Shown here: positions 7,263 through 15,567 of the stretch, in pieces
How the letters are laid out: each line of letters opens with the position of its first letter
Numbering within the stretch: position 1 is the stretch's first letter
Source: Yoonia ponticola
GTDB taxonomy: Bacteria; Pseudomonadota; Alphaproteobacteria; Rhodobacterales; Rhodobacteraceae
Direction: 5' to 3'
Assembly: GCF_014199395.1 (NCBI RefSeq)
Contig: NZ_JACIJM010000018.1
Coordinates: 1 to 40,067 of the forward strand
Length of the DNA stretch: 40,067 bases
Program-made: the position numbers and the translations under genes
Notes under the pieces: generated by a model
Seen by the model: only the letters and a program-made list of their open reading frames with translations
The model's database searches: none
Told to the model about the DNA's origin: nothing

Positions 7263-8965
7263 TAAAAGCGAAATGGTATAACAGTTTGCGCGTGCAAATC
7301 GTGCTGCTGTTGACGCTTGCGCTTTTTCCACTGGCAGCTGTCGCGATCTATCAAACCAACCGCGTCGAAAGTGAATCTGCACGGAATGCGGAACTGGCGC
7401 TGTTGGCTCTAACGCGCAGTGCCGCGAAGGAAGAAGAGCTGTTCATCCAACGTGCCTTGGGCGTGGCGCGGTTCTTTGGAACAGTGGTCTCGGATTTCAT
7501 GGACGATCCGGTCGCGTGTAGTCGTGATCTGGAACGGTTTATTGCCAACAATAGCAACTACAGCTTCATGGGCGTCCTGCCACCTTCTGGTGTGATGACC
7601 TGCTCATCCGCTGGCGGGGAATTTGATGCGACGTCCGGCCCGTATTTTGAAGAGTTGATGAAAACGCAGCAGCGAATGATTGTTGCTAACCGTCGCGGTC
7701 CCCTTAGTCAGGAATCGATTTTCAACATTTCGGAACCTTTTCAAGTGGATGGCAAATTCGCTGGTTTCATCTCGATCTCGATCCCTCATCGCGGCATGCC
7801 GAAAGCCTCTGAGAACTTAGAGGAATTGGGGCTAATTGAGTTACTAACATTCAACTCCAACGATGAAATTCTGACCGCTCGTAATAATCTTGAAAAAGCC
7901 CAGCTAGAAATGCCCGCCGACCGGACGGTCGGCAATTTGCGTATCTTGAGTGGTCTTGCCTTTGAAGGGCAGAACCGAAACGGCGAGCGCCGAACATATA
8001 CTGTCGTGCCAATCCAAGGCAGTGGCGCTACCGTGCTAGGCGTTTGGAAAACCGACGAAAGCCCGATAGGGTCGATCAGCAGTTTCGTCCAACCTGCCGT
8101 GTTCCCAATCCTGATGTGGGTGGCGAGCATGGCCGTCGCGATGTTGTCGATCTACACTTTGGTGCTGCGTCACATCACGCATCTGCGTCGCAACATGGAT
8201 GAATTTGCTGAAAGCCGCAGTATCCAGACTTCGACCTACCGAGGGGCGATGCCAAACGAGCTGCAATCGCTCGCGAGAAACTTTGACCGCATGACGGACG
8301 ACATCGTGCGTGAGGAAGCCGAACTCGAAGACATGGTGCGCGAAAAAAATGTGCTTATTAAAGAGGTTCATCACCGCGTCAAAAATAACCTTCAGCTGAT
8401 TTCGTCGATCATGAACATGAAGATACGCGCAGCGCAGCAAGAGGAAACGAAATCGGTCCTCATGCGGCTGCAAGATCGTGTTCTTAGTCTCGCGTCCATT
8501 CACCGCGACCTTTATCAGTCACGTCATGGCGGCATGGCAAACGTAGGTGCGTTGGTTACGGATATTGTCGAAAACTCTGTGGAGGTCGCTGCGGCTAGTG
8601 ACTCGTCTGTCAAAATAGATACCGACATCGATCCCGTATTGCTGTACCCAGATCAAGCCGTTCCGCTGGCGTTGCTGGTGGCTGAGGGGATGACCAATTC
8701 GCTGAAATACATCGGCAGTTCTGACGCCGAAAAGCCGTTCATTTTGGTTTCGCTGAAGCAAAATGGCGCTGAATGCGTGCTGACAATACGGAATTCAATC
8801 GGCATCGCTGCTGATGTGGAAAGCACTGGGCTAGGTACAAAGCTGATCAATGCATTCTCGGTGCAACTAGGTGGAAAAATCAGTCTCGAGGAAGAAGAGA
8901 CAACCTTTACGCTGCGGCTGCATTTCATGATTGAGGAATTTGTTCCCGATGGTCGCGACTTCTGA
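7259..8965 (+). CDS. Membrane sensor histidine kinase (HisKA_2/HWE type) of the stress response
   Basis: 568 aa from GTG 7259, overlapping the ecfG stop (GTGA). Transmembrane helix about 12-31, periplasmic sensor about 32-280 (a Cache-like fold is likely), second helix about 282-303, HAMP about 304-358, then a HisKA_2 dimerisation domain with EVHHRVKNNLQ (phospho-His H371/H372) and a compact HATPase domain to about residue 558. Such kinases phosphorylate PhyR. Genetic linkage makes PhyR the obvious target; the sensed signal cannot be read from the sequence. A perfect terminator hairpin follows. Confidence 0.93.
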   Translation: MIKAKWYNSLRVQIVLLLTLALFPLAAVAIYQTNRVESESARNAELALLALTRSAAKEEELFIQRALGVARFFGTVVSDFMDDPVACSRDLERFIANNSNYSFMGVLPPSGVMTCSSAGGEFDATSGPYFEELMKTQQRMIVANRRGPLSQESIFNISEPFQVDGKFAGFISISIPHRGMPKASENLEELGLIELLTFNSNDEILTARNNLEKAQLEMPADRTVGNLRILSGLAFEGQNRNGERRTYTVVPIQGSGATVLGVWKTDESPIGSISSFVQPAVFPILMWVASMAVAMLSIYTLVLRHITHLRRNMDEFAESRSIQTSTYRGAMPNELQSLARNFDRMTDDIVREEAELEDMVREKNVLIKEVHHRVKNNLQLISSIMNMKIRAAQQEETKSVLMRLQDRVLSLASIHRDLYQSRHGGMANVGALVTDIVENSVEVAAASDSSVKIDTDIDPVLLYPDQAVPLALLVAEGMTNSLKYIGSSDAEKPFILVSLKQNGAECVLTIRNSIGIAADVESTGLGTKLINAFSVQLGGKISLEEEETTFTLRLHFMIEEFVPDGRDF

Positions 8966-9012
8966 AGCTTGATCGCGGGTCCCACGTAATTGGCTTATCA
9001 GAAGACAAAAAG

Positions 9013-9040
9013 AAGGCGCGCAATTCGATTTGCGCGCCTT
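9013..9040. terminator. Bidirectional terminator after the kinase gene
   Basis: AAGGCGCGCAA (9013-9023) pairs with TTGCGCGCCTT (9030-9040) around a six-base loop, followed by TATCTTTT. It serves the plus-strand kinase transcript and, from the other side, the minus-strand small membrane gene. Confidence 0.88.
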
Positions 9041-9046
9041 TATCTT

Positions 9047-9235
9047 TTACGCAGTAGTTGCGCCTGACTTTGGGCCGGCCAAGAACCAGATAATAAAGCC
9101 AAGTATCGGCAGCACCAACACGAGCAACGTCCAGAGCACCTTAGCGCCTGTCGTCGCTGATGAACTTAGGATCGAGATGATCGCCCAGATGTTGAGCGCC
9201 AATACAATCAATCCACCAATGCCAGCATATTCCAT
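9047..9235 (-). CDS. Small PLDc_N-like membrane protein
   Basis: 62 aa with two hydrophobic helices (residues about 5-24 and 33-53) and the short KSGATTA tail, like the phospholipase-D N-terminal-like (PLDc_N) small proteins. The start at 9235 has GAGGAG just upstream, and the EcfG promoter at 9272-9296 lies 36 bases further up. A longer frame to 9376 would begin before that promoter. Function unknown, probably an envelope stress peptide. Confidence 0.82.
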   Translation of the reverse strand: MEYAGIGGLIVLALNIWAIISILSSSATTGAKVLWTLLVLVLPILGFIIWFLAGPKSGATTA

Positions 9236-9271
9236 TCTACGTCTCCTCGTTTGTGAAGTTGTTGCTAAATC

Positions 9272-9296
9272 AACGCGTGAACGTTGAAATTGTTCC
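9272..9296 (-). promoter_or_regulatory. Putative EcfG promoter of the PLDc_N-like gene
   Basis: On the minus strand GGAAC (9296-9292), 16 bases, CGTT (9275-9272), an exact consensus match. Divergent from the csbD-like promoter at 9342. Confidence 0.8.
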
Positions 9297-9341
9297 ATTG
9301 AGCGGGCATGCGCCATTGTTTGCGAATTTGCGCGACAGCCC

Positions 9342-9366
9342 GGAACGAATTCGTCCGTCCTGTGTT
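9342..9366 (+). promoter_or_regulatory. Putative EcfG promoter of the CsbD-family gene
   Basis: GGAAC (9342-9346), 16 bases, TGTT (9363-9366). The ATG is about 90 bases downstream, so a leader of roughly 80 bases is predicted. Confidence 0.75.
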
Positions 9367-9456
9367 GGATCATCATTAAGGGGCGACAGACCGCCTCAAG
9401 CGTCCGGCTAAGATCAACGATCCGCCAGACGTCAACCTTTATGGAAGGAACGCGTA

Positions 9457-9660
9457 ATGAATTGGGATCAAGTTCAAGGTAAATGGAAAGAAGTAAAAGG
9501 CAACGCCAAGGCCAAGTGGGGCGATCTGACAGACGACGACCTGACAGAAATCGACGGTAACCGCGAAGTGCTCGAAGGCAAAATTCAAGCCAAATACGGC
9601 AAGTCCAAAGAAGAAGCTAAAAAAGAAGTCGACGACTTTTTGAACTCGTCCGACGTCTGA
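9457..9660 (+). CDS. CsbD-family stress protein
   Basis: 67 aa, highly charged, beginning MNWDQVQGKWKEVKGNAKAK and continuing with the CsbD signature (KWGDLTDDDL, GNREVLEGKIQAKYG, EEAKKEVDDF). CsbD proteins are small soluble proteins strongly induced by general stress sigma factors (SigB in Bacillus, EcfG in alphaproteobacteria); their molecular role is unknown. AAGGAA lies 8 bases before the start. Flanked by an EcfG promoter and a terminator. Confidence 0.94.
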   Translation: MNWDQVQGKWKEVKGNAKAKWGDLTDDDLTEIDGNREVLEGKIQAKYGKSKEEAKKEVDDFLNSSDV

Positions 9661-9680
9661 AAGCTGTAAATTTTTCTATT

Positions 9681-9708
9681 GTGGCCGGTCATTGCACCGG
9701 CCACTTTT
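9681..9708 (+). terminator. Terminator of the CsbD-family gene
   Basis: GTGGCCGGT (9681-9689) pairs with ACCGGCCAC (9696-9704) around CATTGC, followed by TTTT. Confidence 0.9.
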
Positions 9709-9737
9709 GTGTTTAGTGACCTGTTCGGTAGTGAAAA

Positions 9738-9815
9738 TGGCGAGCCGTGGAGGACTCGAACCCCCGACCTGAGAATTAGAAGTTCCCTGCTCTAATCCAG
9801 CTGAGCTAACGGCCC
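9738..9815 (-). tRNA. tRNA-Arg(UCU)
   Basis: 78 bases including encoded CCA. Acceptor GGGCCGT/ACGGCTC with one G-U pair, D-stem GCTC/GAGC, anticodon stem GGGAA/TTCTC around CTTCTAA, anticodon TCT (plus-strand 9778-9780), T-arm GGGGG-TTCGAGT-CCTCC. It reads AGA codons. Confidence 0.96.
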
Positions 9816-9963
9816 GTCGCGGCTACTCCTGTATCCATACCGCTGAAATGTCAACTTGATAGCATCAATATCAGATGGGCTGACCAAGGGTGTGTGTGCA
9901 TGTTAGCTACGCGGGCTGGGCAGGGCTAAAAATCTGGCCAGCGATTATGCCTCTAAATAACCG

Positions 9964-9988
9964 GGAACTTAAGCCGTCACGCAGCGTT
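9964..9988 (+). promoter_or_regulatory. Putative EcfG promoter of the AI-2E permease operon
   Basis: GGAAC (9964-9968), 16 bases, CGTT (9985-9988), an exact consensus match about 75 bases before the ATG at 10064. It lies inside the longer frame that begins at 9890, which argues for the downstream start. Confidence 0.75.
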
Positions 9989-10063
9989 GGGGTATCATCA
10001 ACCGCTCTATTTGGTTTCCGAAAGATAAGACGTTCTTGTTTTCAGGCACGTAGAAAGTCAATT

Positions 10064-11137
10064 ATGGAAGATGATATCAAGGCCCTCAGACGTGGGGTCA
10101 ACACGCTTATCACGATTTCTGCGTTCGTTCTGGCCTACTTCGCTAAGGCATTAATTCTTCCTATCGTGATCGGGTTCTTGATCGCCCTCACGCTCAGTCC
10201 CATCAATCGTGCTCTGCAAAAAATCGGGATACCTGCCGCCGTTGGCGCGACGATTTTGATCATATTCGCGACCCTGGTCGTAGGCTCTGCTGGATACTTC
10301 GCAGGCGAGACCATACGCGTGTGGGCGCAAGACATCCCCAGTACTGCTGAAGAGTTGCGTGAGAAACTGAGCAGCGTCAGCAGTGCCATCGACGCCATGA
10401 AAGACGTGTCCGAAGATATCGAAGAAATGACGGCCGCCAATTCCGACGCCCCACAGCAGGCGGTTGTGGAGCAGAGCCCCATCGTGAACTCCGCGTTGTC
10501 AGTGGTGGCGGGGCTAGCGACATCGGCGGGTATTTCGTTGATATTGGCTCTTTTTCTGTTGGCGTCGGGGAATATGTTTTACGTCAAGCTGGTTCAAACC
10601 TTTAGGACGGTCAGCGAACGAAAGCGCGCACTCACAACCGTTTACGATATCGAGCGCCGCGTTTCGACGTATCTGTTGACGATCACGATGATCAACGCTG
10701 GATTGGGCGTCGTCATGACATTGGCGCTCTACGCGATGGGACTAGAGGACGCCTATGTTTGGGGCATCGCCGCGTTCTTGTTAAATTATTTACCGATTCT
10801 GGGCGGCTTGATAGGCACAGTTTTGGTCGGCGTTCACGCGATCATATATTTCGACACATTGTCATATGCGATCATGGTTCCAATTGTTTACCAAACGATT
10901 ACCGCGTTTGAAGCGAATTTTGTTACGCCATATCTCGTAGGGCGGCGCATGGAAGTTAACATTGTTGCCGTGTTCCTGACCGTCGTGCTGTGGGCTTGGC
11001 TCTGGGGAATCGCGGGGGCGCTTGTTGCGGTGCCGTTCCTGCTTGTGTTTAAAGTGGTGTGCGACAATTTCACGTCGCTCAACACCTTCGGCAACTTTCT
11101 TGGCGTTGCGGAAACCGGCGAAAGGCAAATCCAGTGA
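10064..11137 (+). CDS. AI-2E/PerM-family transporter
   Basis: 357 aa with about seven to eight membrane helices: two near the N-terminus, a polar loop (about residues 85-145), then the conserved C-terminal block with PILGGLIG and the terminal VAVPFLLVFKVV helix of the family. Members have been linked to AI-2 export or Na+/H+ antiport, so the substrate is open. The start at 10064 (MEDDIKALRRG) is chosen because the proposed EcfG promoter lies within the N-terminal extension of the longer frame. The stop overlaps the next gene's GTG by four bases. Confidence 0.88.
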   Translation: MEDDIKALRRGVNTLITISAFVLAYFAKALILPIVIGFLIALTLSPINRALQKIGIPAAVGATILIIFATLVVGSAGYFAGETIRVWAQDIPSTAEELREKLSSVSSAIDAMKDVSEDIEEMTAANSDAPQQAVVEQSPIVNSALSVVAGLATSAGISLILALFLLASGNMFYVKLVQTFRTVSERKRALTTVYDIERRVSTYLLTITMINAGLGVVMTLALYAMGLEDAYVWGIAAFLLNYLPILGGLIGTVLVGVHAIIYFDTLSYAIMVPIVYQTITAFEANFVTPYLVGRRMEVNIVAVFLTVVLWAWLWGIAGALVAVPFLLVFKVVCDNFTSLNTFGNFLGVAETGERQIQ

Positions 11138-12237
11138 CGTTAGCTATTCTTGGAACGATACTTTGGCTGCTGTTGATATTCGTAGCGCTCTCTACGTTTT
11201 TACCGATGACAAAGCTGCCGTATGGCTTTGTTCAGGGGATCGGCTTTTTCCGCCTTCAGACGCTGGTGCTGACCATACTAATAGCAGTTGTCGCAATCAT
11301 GTCGTTCGAGGGGGCGAACCGGATTTGGTTGGTCGCGCTCGCGGTCGTACTGACGTTGGTAAACTCTATCTATATCGCGAAATTCACGCCTATCTGGCGC
11401 GTACAATCACACAAACCTGATGGCGCGATATCAGACATAGACAAGCGGACGGTATCGATCCTCGCGAGCAACGTGAAAATGTCAAACCGCGCGTATCATC
11501 GTTTCAATCAGATGGTCCGCGAAGAAGCACCTGACATTTTGATCGTCGTGGAAGTTGACCAGCCATGGCTGGACGGTATCGAAGAAATTAAGTCCTTGTT
11601 CGCCGAGAAGATCGAAGTGCCGTTTGATACAGGATATGGCATGGCGCTGTATTCGCGTTTCCCGCTGGGGCAAGTCGACGTCGCTGAACTCGTCACCGAA
11701 GGCGTGCCGTCAATCCGGGCTGCAGTTCAACTGCCTGCGGGATCATGGTTCCGTATTTTTGCAGTGCACCCCGAACCGCCGGTCCCGAATATGGATACTA
11801 AAGGTCGAGACAGCGAAATCGCTCTTGCTGGGCTTAAAGCGCAGTCGGATTCCTTGCCCGTCGTGATTGCGGGTGATCTGAATGATGTCGCTTGGTCCAC
11901 GACGACGCGCCGGTTTCAACGCCTTTCAGGCCTGTTAGACCCGCGCATCGGTCGCGGTTTTTACGCGACATTTCACGCCATGATACCTTGTTTTCGCTGG
12001 CCGCTTGATCACTTGTTTCATGACGCAAAGTTCCGGTTGCTCGACATGCGCCGCCTCGCGCCGATTGGTTCTGATCACTTTCCCATGTTTTTCTCTCTCG
12101 CGTTGACCGAGAGCGAAGGGGATAACGTTCTTCCTGAACCGCCACGAAATGGTGAGAAAGAAGAAGTAGACGAGATGATTGATGACGCGAAGGCCGAAGA
12201 ACGCGCACCTATTGGGACGGAATGGGAGAAAGATTAA
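11134..12237 (+). CDS. Membrane-anchored endonuclease/exonuclease/phosphatase-fold protein
   Basis: 367 aa from GTG 11134 (GTGA overlap with the permease stop). Three N-terminal membrane helices (residues about 1-90), then an EEP domain with SNVKMSN, the catalytic-region Glu in ILIVVEVDQPW, IAGDLNDVAW and GSDHFPM, the hallmarks of DNase I/sphingomyelinase-like metal-dependent phosphodiesterases. The tail (about residues 330-367) is acidic and low-complexity. Similar YafD-like proteins are unassigned. As the second gene of the EcfG-promoted operon it should be a stress-induced envelope hydrolase; substrate unknown. Confidence 0.87.
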   Translation: MTLAILGTILWLLLIFVALSTFLPMTKLPYGFVQGIGFFRLQTLVLTILIAVVAIMSFEGANRIWLVALAVVLTLVNSIYIAKFTPIWRVQSHKPDGAISDIDKRTVSILASNVKMSNRAYHRFNQMVREEAPDILIVVEVDQPWLDGIEEIKSLFAEKIEVPFDTGYGMALYSRFPLGQVDVAELVTEGVPSIRAAVQLPAGSWFRIFAVHPEPPVPNMDTKGRDSEIALAGLKAQSDSLPVVIAGDLNDVAWSTTTRRFQRLSGLLDPRIGRGFYATFHAMIPCFRWPLDHLFHDAKFRLLDMRRLAPIGSDHFPMFFSLALTESEGDNVLPEPPRNGEKEEVDEMIDDAKAEERAPIGTEWEKD

Positions 12238-12279
12238 GCTCAATCTGGGGTGGCACTGATTGAAGGCAACAGCCTTGCT

Positions 12280-13089
12280 TTACACAGCTAACTCGCTTGG
12301 GAATTCAGTCGTTTCAACGCCTCTCGCTAGCAACATCGCATTTCCCCGTTCCGTGAGGTCGGTGATGAACGCGAACTGGTCACGAGGTTCGAAGGGGTAG
12401 GCCTTCACATGGTAGGTTATGCCCACGGGCGTGTTTTTCGCGACGACAATGATAGCGCGATCGAGGTTAAGGAACGGGCTGGTACGGGCCACGTCGCGCA
12501 AGCGTTCTGCAATACCATCGGTAGATTGCCCGCGCGCGACGAAAAAATCTGCGACACACATCAGCGTGCTGTCACCATCGTTCCCGTTAATAATGTTGTG
12601 GGTCCAAATGCGGTCGTGGGGGATCGTTACGATATTATCGTCCGGCGTGCGCAGTTGGAATGCCCGCATTCCGATGGTTATCACTTCACCGTAATTTTCA
12701 CCGACGCGCACCCAGTCACCAAGCCGATATGGTTTTTCAAAGAGCGCAACAAGTCCGGCAATCACTGCGCTGGCTAAGTCTTTGAAGGCAAAGCCAATTG
12801 CGACACTAAGTGCTCCGGCGATCAGGACGAAATTTTGCAATGTGACGTTGAAAATCAGAGGCACCAGCCAAGTAATCACGCAAATAATCAAAAGGACACG
12901 CGTGATAGGGATCGCGTTTAATGTGCCTTGGCGCAGACCCGCAGGTAGACGTTCCGCGACAACTGGTAGGACTTTTTCTACAGCTTTAAACAGCACCCAC
13001 GCCAAAATGATAACCACGATGACTTCCGAGATCACCCAGGCCGACAGCGTATTGAACAGATTAGAGAATTTATCGACCTGGTCTTCCAT
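12280..13089 (-). CDS. MscS-family small mechanosensitive channel
   Basis: 269 aa. Helices at about 17-37, 60-80 and 82-112; the third carries the pore-lining Ala/Gly-rich stretch (IAGALSVAIGFAFKDLASAVIAGLVAL, in two parts). It is followed by the MscS beta domain (YRLGDWVRVGENYGEV, DNIVTIPHDRIWTHNIIN). MscS channels open on hypo-osmotic shock to release solutes. It converges on the EEP gene with 42 bases between and is the second gene of a pair with the 375-aa protein (8-base gap). Confidence 0.93.
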   Translation of the reverse strand: MEDQVDKFSNLFNTLSAWVISEVIVVIILAWVLFKAVEKVLPVVAERLPAGLRQGTLNAIPITRVLLIICVITWLVPLIFNVTLQNFVLIAGALSVAIGFAFKDLASAVIAGLVALFEKPYRLGDWVRVGENYGEVITIGMRAFQLRTPDDNIVTIPHDRIWTHNIINGNDGDSTLMCVADFFVARGQSTDGIAERLRDVARTSPFLNLDRAIIVVAKNTPVGITYHVKAYPFEPRDQFAFITDLTERGNAMLLARGVETTEFPSELAV

Positions 13090-13097
13090 GAGGCGTC

Positions 13098-14225
13098 CTA
13101 AAGTTGATCAAGGTTAAGGCCCGCAGTCCCGAGGGCGCTGCGCATAGCGGCGTAGTGGCGCGGATTATGGCGCAGTCCGTCATCGTCGATGCTGATAAAT
13201 CCTAGGGATGCCAGCGTAGTCCAGATGCCTTGGGGCAGGGGCCTCGGAAGCATGTTTTCAATCGTTTCCGAACGACAAGGCTCGTGAATAAGCAGATTTT
13301 GCAAAGCCAAGCAGATCAGGGCGTGATCATGGCTGGGCACGGACGGGCTACCCGATTGGCGCAGCCACATCGTTGCAGTGTGATCCTTGGGGGTATCTTC
13401 ATCTTCAGTAGCTGCTCGGGCGTCATCAAAGAACATTTCAATCGCGCCCCACGGTACGCCTAAACTGCGTTTAGCAAGTTTGGTGAAATACGGGTCCTTT
13501 AATTCGCCGTCCTCATCGCGTTCAAAAACGGGTTCACCGGATGCCTCGGAACGAATATCAGTCAGGTTGTAGGTCTGGGAAATGGTGGGTTCCAGCAACG
13601 CGGCAAGCGCTTTGTCCGTGAAGGCAGGTGTCGTGACCTGGTTGGGGAGCGACATATCAATCGCGGTGATTGCGTTCATATACCGCCACGCCCAACTGTT
13701 GCAGCCAAAGATGACTTTGCGCTTTCGCTTGGAAAATGACCTGATCAGTGCCCGGACATTGTCGATGCTGTCATACTGGCGCAGTAAGTGTTGGCCAGAC
13801 AGGTTAAAGACAACTGCATCAGCGGTCTCATCATCGGGTACGTCATCCAAGGACGTAACAATCGCTAATCCACGCAACTTCGCCCAATCCCGCAACAAAT
13901 CTTGACGCATCGGCGGCGATACAAACACGCGTTGTTCAATCTTTTCGTCGGGCGTCGTTGCCCAATCCAGAAATTGGTTATCCAAACAGTTAAAGAGGAT
14001 CCCTTGAAGTCGCTCATGACACGCGGCGATTAAACCTTGCTCGTGAATGGAATGCAGGTCTTCGTCCTGAATATATTCCTGCTTGGCGAGCCAAGGTATT
14101 TTTGCCGTTAAATTTTCGAAAGTATGAACCAGCGTTTGCCGCGTTTCCCCCTGCGGCCAGACATATTCGCCCAAACGTATCAGTTCGGTCGGAAAATCTG
14201 GGCTATCAGGATCAGGTTTTGACAT
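13098..14225 (-). CDS. Unrecognised 375-aa protein upstream of mscS
   Basis: A soluble, acidic protein without signal peptide or membrane helix. I do not recognise a family. Visible features: a Trp/Cys-rich stretch VIFGCNSWAWRYMNAI (residues about 172-187), preceded by alternating hydrophobic strands (AIVTSLDDV, DAVVFNLSG) reminiscent of a Rossmann- or P-loop-like core without a Walker A motif, and a C-terminal part (about 305-375) that looks like a winged-helix module (LICLALQNLL ... LASLGFISIDDDGLRHNP). The 8-base gap to mscS indicates an operon, so it may regulate or accompany the channel. Confidence 0.8.
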   Translation of the reverse strand: MSKPDPDSPDFPTELIRLGEYVWPQGETRQTLVHTFENLTAKIPWLAKQEYIQDEDLHSIHEQGLIAACHERLQGILFNCLDNQFLDWATTPDEKIEQRVFVSPPMRQDLLRDWAKLRGLAIVTSLDDVPDDETADAVVFNLSGQHLLRQYDSIDNVRALIRSFSKRKRKVIFGCNSWAWRYMNAITAIDMSLPNQVTTPAFTDKALAALLEPTISQTYNLTDIRSEASGEPVFERDEDGELKDPYFTKLAKRSLGVPWGAIEMFFDDARAATEDEDTPKDHTATMWLRQSGSPSVPSHDHALICLALQNLLIHEPCRSETIENMLPRPLPQGIWTTLASLGFISIDDDGLRHNPRHYAAMRSALGTAGLNLDQL

Positions 14226-14382
14226 TTGTCGTTCCAGTTTCTGTGCAATCGTTCATCGCATCGTGACACACAGTTTACACCTGTAACACTGCCAAACCCC
14301 TAAATATTGCGTAAGGGCTTCGATTTGCCGGTTGGTAGGGTTGAAACCAAATTAGTTCCATCAAAAAAAACAAAATCTATTG

Positions 14383-14407
14383 GGAACAGAATGCAGAGAT
14401 TGGTGTT
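14383..14407 (+). promoter_or_regulatory. Putative EcfG promoter of the PRC-barrel gene
   Basis: GGAAC (14383-14387), 16 bases, TGTT (14404-14407), 54 bases before the ATG. It lies in the 236-base gap between divergent genes; nothing comparable faces the 375-aa gene. Confidence 0.75.
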
Positions 14408-14461
14408 CTCTATTCGAAGCTGATGCAAACACTGCAGCGGCCATACTATAGGAGAAAGACC

Positions 14462-15310
14462 ATGAAAAATTTTGTAGCAACTACAGCAGTAGCACTTATT
14501 CTTGGGACATCTGCATATGCTGAAGGCCACACTGGTGCGTTTTCAGATATGACATTCGACGCGGCGACAAACCTCAATGCGTCCGAGTTGATCGGGATGC
14601 GCGTCTATGCATCAGAAGCAGACTTTGATGGTGTGACCATCGCTGAAAACGGCGAAACAGAATGGGACGATATCGGCGAAATTAACGAGATCGTTCTGAC
14701 ACGTGACGGCGAAGTACAGTCCGTGATTGTTGGAGTTGGCGGCTTCCTTGGCATAGGCGAAAAGAACGTCGCTGTTGCAATGGACAGCATCCAGTTCGTA
14801 GCTGAAGATGGCGATGCAAACGACTACTTCTTGGTCGTTAATTCGAACCAAGTCGGTGTCGAAGAAGCGCCAGCTTACGAGTACACCACACCGATGTCCG
14901 ACATGGACCACGACGGTATGGATACGGAAAATGCTGACATGGACGCCGCCGAAGTTGACGGGGCCGACGTAGATGAAGAGCGCACACCGCTGACCGCACC
15001 GATGATGGAGCGTGATGGCTACGCAACAGCCATGACCGAAGACCTGACTGCCGAAGACTTGACAGGCGCTCGTGTTTACGGCGTGAATGACGAAGATATC
15101 GGTGAGATTTCTGAACTGTTGGTAACAGCAGATGGAGCACTTGACCGCGCAATCATCGACGTAGGTGGTTTCCTTGGGTTGGGCGAAAAGCCGGTATCCG
15201 TGCCGATGGACGAATTGCAGATCATTCGTTCTGACGACGGTAGCGACCTTCGCGTCTACATCGAAAGCTCGGAAGAAGCTCTTGAAGCACAGCCTGAATA
15301 CGAAGGCTAA
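14462..15310 (+). CDS. Exported protein with two PRC-barrel domains
   Basis: 282 aa from ATG 14462 (AGGAG 8 bases upstream). A signal peptide (MKNFVATTAVALILGTSAYA) is followed by two PRC-barrel domains, at about residues 35-130 and 190-275. Each carries the same core, GEI(N/S)E(I/L)(V/L)-T-DG and VG-GFLGIGEK/VGGFLGLGEK, so they arose by duplication. The linker (about 138-180) is very acidic and Met/Asp-rich and could bind cations. PRC-barrel proteins in photosynthetic relatives bind reaction centres or RNA-processing factors; exported ones are uncharacterised stress proteins. The EcfG promoter and the single-gene unit support a general stress role. Confidence 0.9.
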   Translation: MKNFVATTAVALILGTSAYAEGHTGAFSDMTFDAATNLNASELIGMRVYASEADFDGVTIAENGETEWDDIGEINEIVLTRDGEVQSVIVGVGGFLGIGEKNVAVAMDSIQFVAEDGDANDYFLVVNSNQVGVEEAPAYEYTTPMSDMDHDGMDTENADMDAAEVDGADVDEERTPLTAPMMERDGYATAMTEDLTAEDLTGARVYGVNDEDIGEISELLVTADGALDRAIIDVGGFLGLGEKPVSVPMDELQIIRSDDGSDLRVYIESSEEALEAQPEYEG

Positions 15311-15348
15311 TGTCATAGAGTAGCGAGGAACTATTCACTCTCGTGATC

Positions 15349-15374
15349 GCCCCTCCCGTTTGTTCGGGAGGGGC
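15349..15374 (+). terminator. Strong Rho-independent terminator after the PRC-barrel gene
   Basis: GCCCCTCCCG (15349-15358) pairs perfectly with CGGGAGGGGC (15365-15374) around TTTGTT, followed by TTTTCTGTTTT. Confidence 0.95.
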
Positions 15375-15504
15375 TTTTCTGTTTTCGTTCTGAATTTGAG
15401 GTATCGCAACGGCTCAGGCCACACACAGCTTTGCAGGGTCTGCGTGCTCCACTTTACCAGCGCCTAAGCCATACTTTGAAATGCCACGAATTTTCACATG
15501 CAAC

Positions 15505-15547
15505 TTGACAATCGGATATTGAACAGTACAAATTTGTCCTAACATAT
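15505..15547 (+). promoter_or_regulatory. Promoter and operator of catabolic unit A
   Basis: TTGACA (15505-15510), 16 bases, TACAAA (15527-15532), overlapped by the palindrome ATTTGT-CCTA-ACATAT (15532-15547). The same half-sites flank the starts of units B (19977-19994) and C (27070-27085), so this is the probable operator of the GntR protein encoded at 24857. Confidence 0.65.
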
Positions 15548-15567
15548 ATTATGGAGCGCAATTGTAG

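Noticed and set aside
14353..14359. GTTCC as an EcfG site for the 375-aa gene on the minus strand
   Set aside because: No GTT at 16-17 bases after the GGAAC; also a second GGAAC at 14231-14235 lies only a few bases before the start codon.
14612..15316. 234-aa minus-strand ORF opposite the PRC-barrel gene
   Set aside because: It would begin between the PRC-barrel stop and its terminator and has the Val/His/Cys-rich look of a shadow frame; no promoter or ribosome site.
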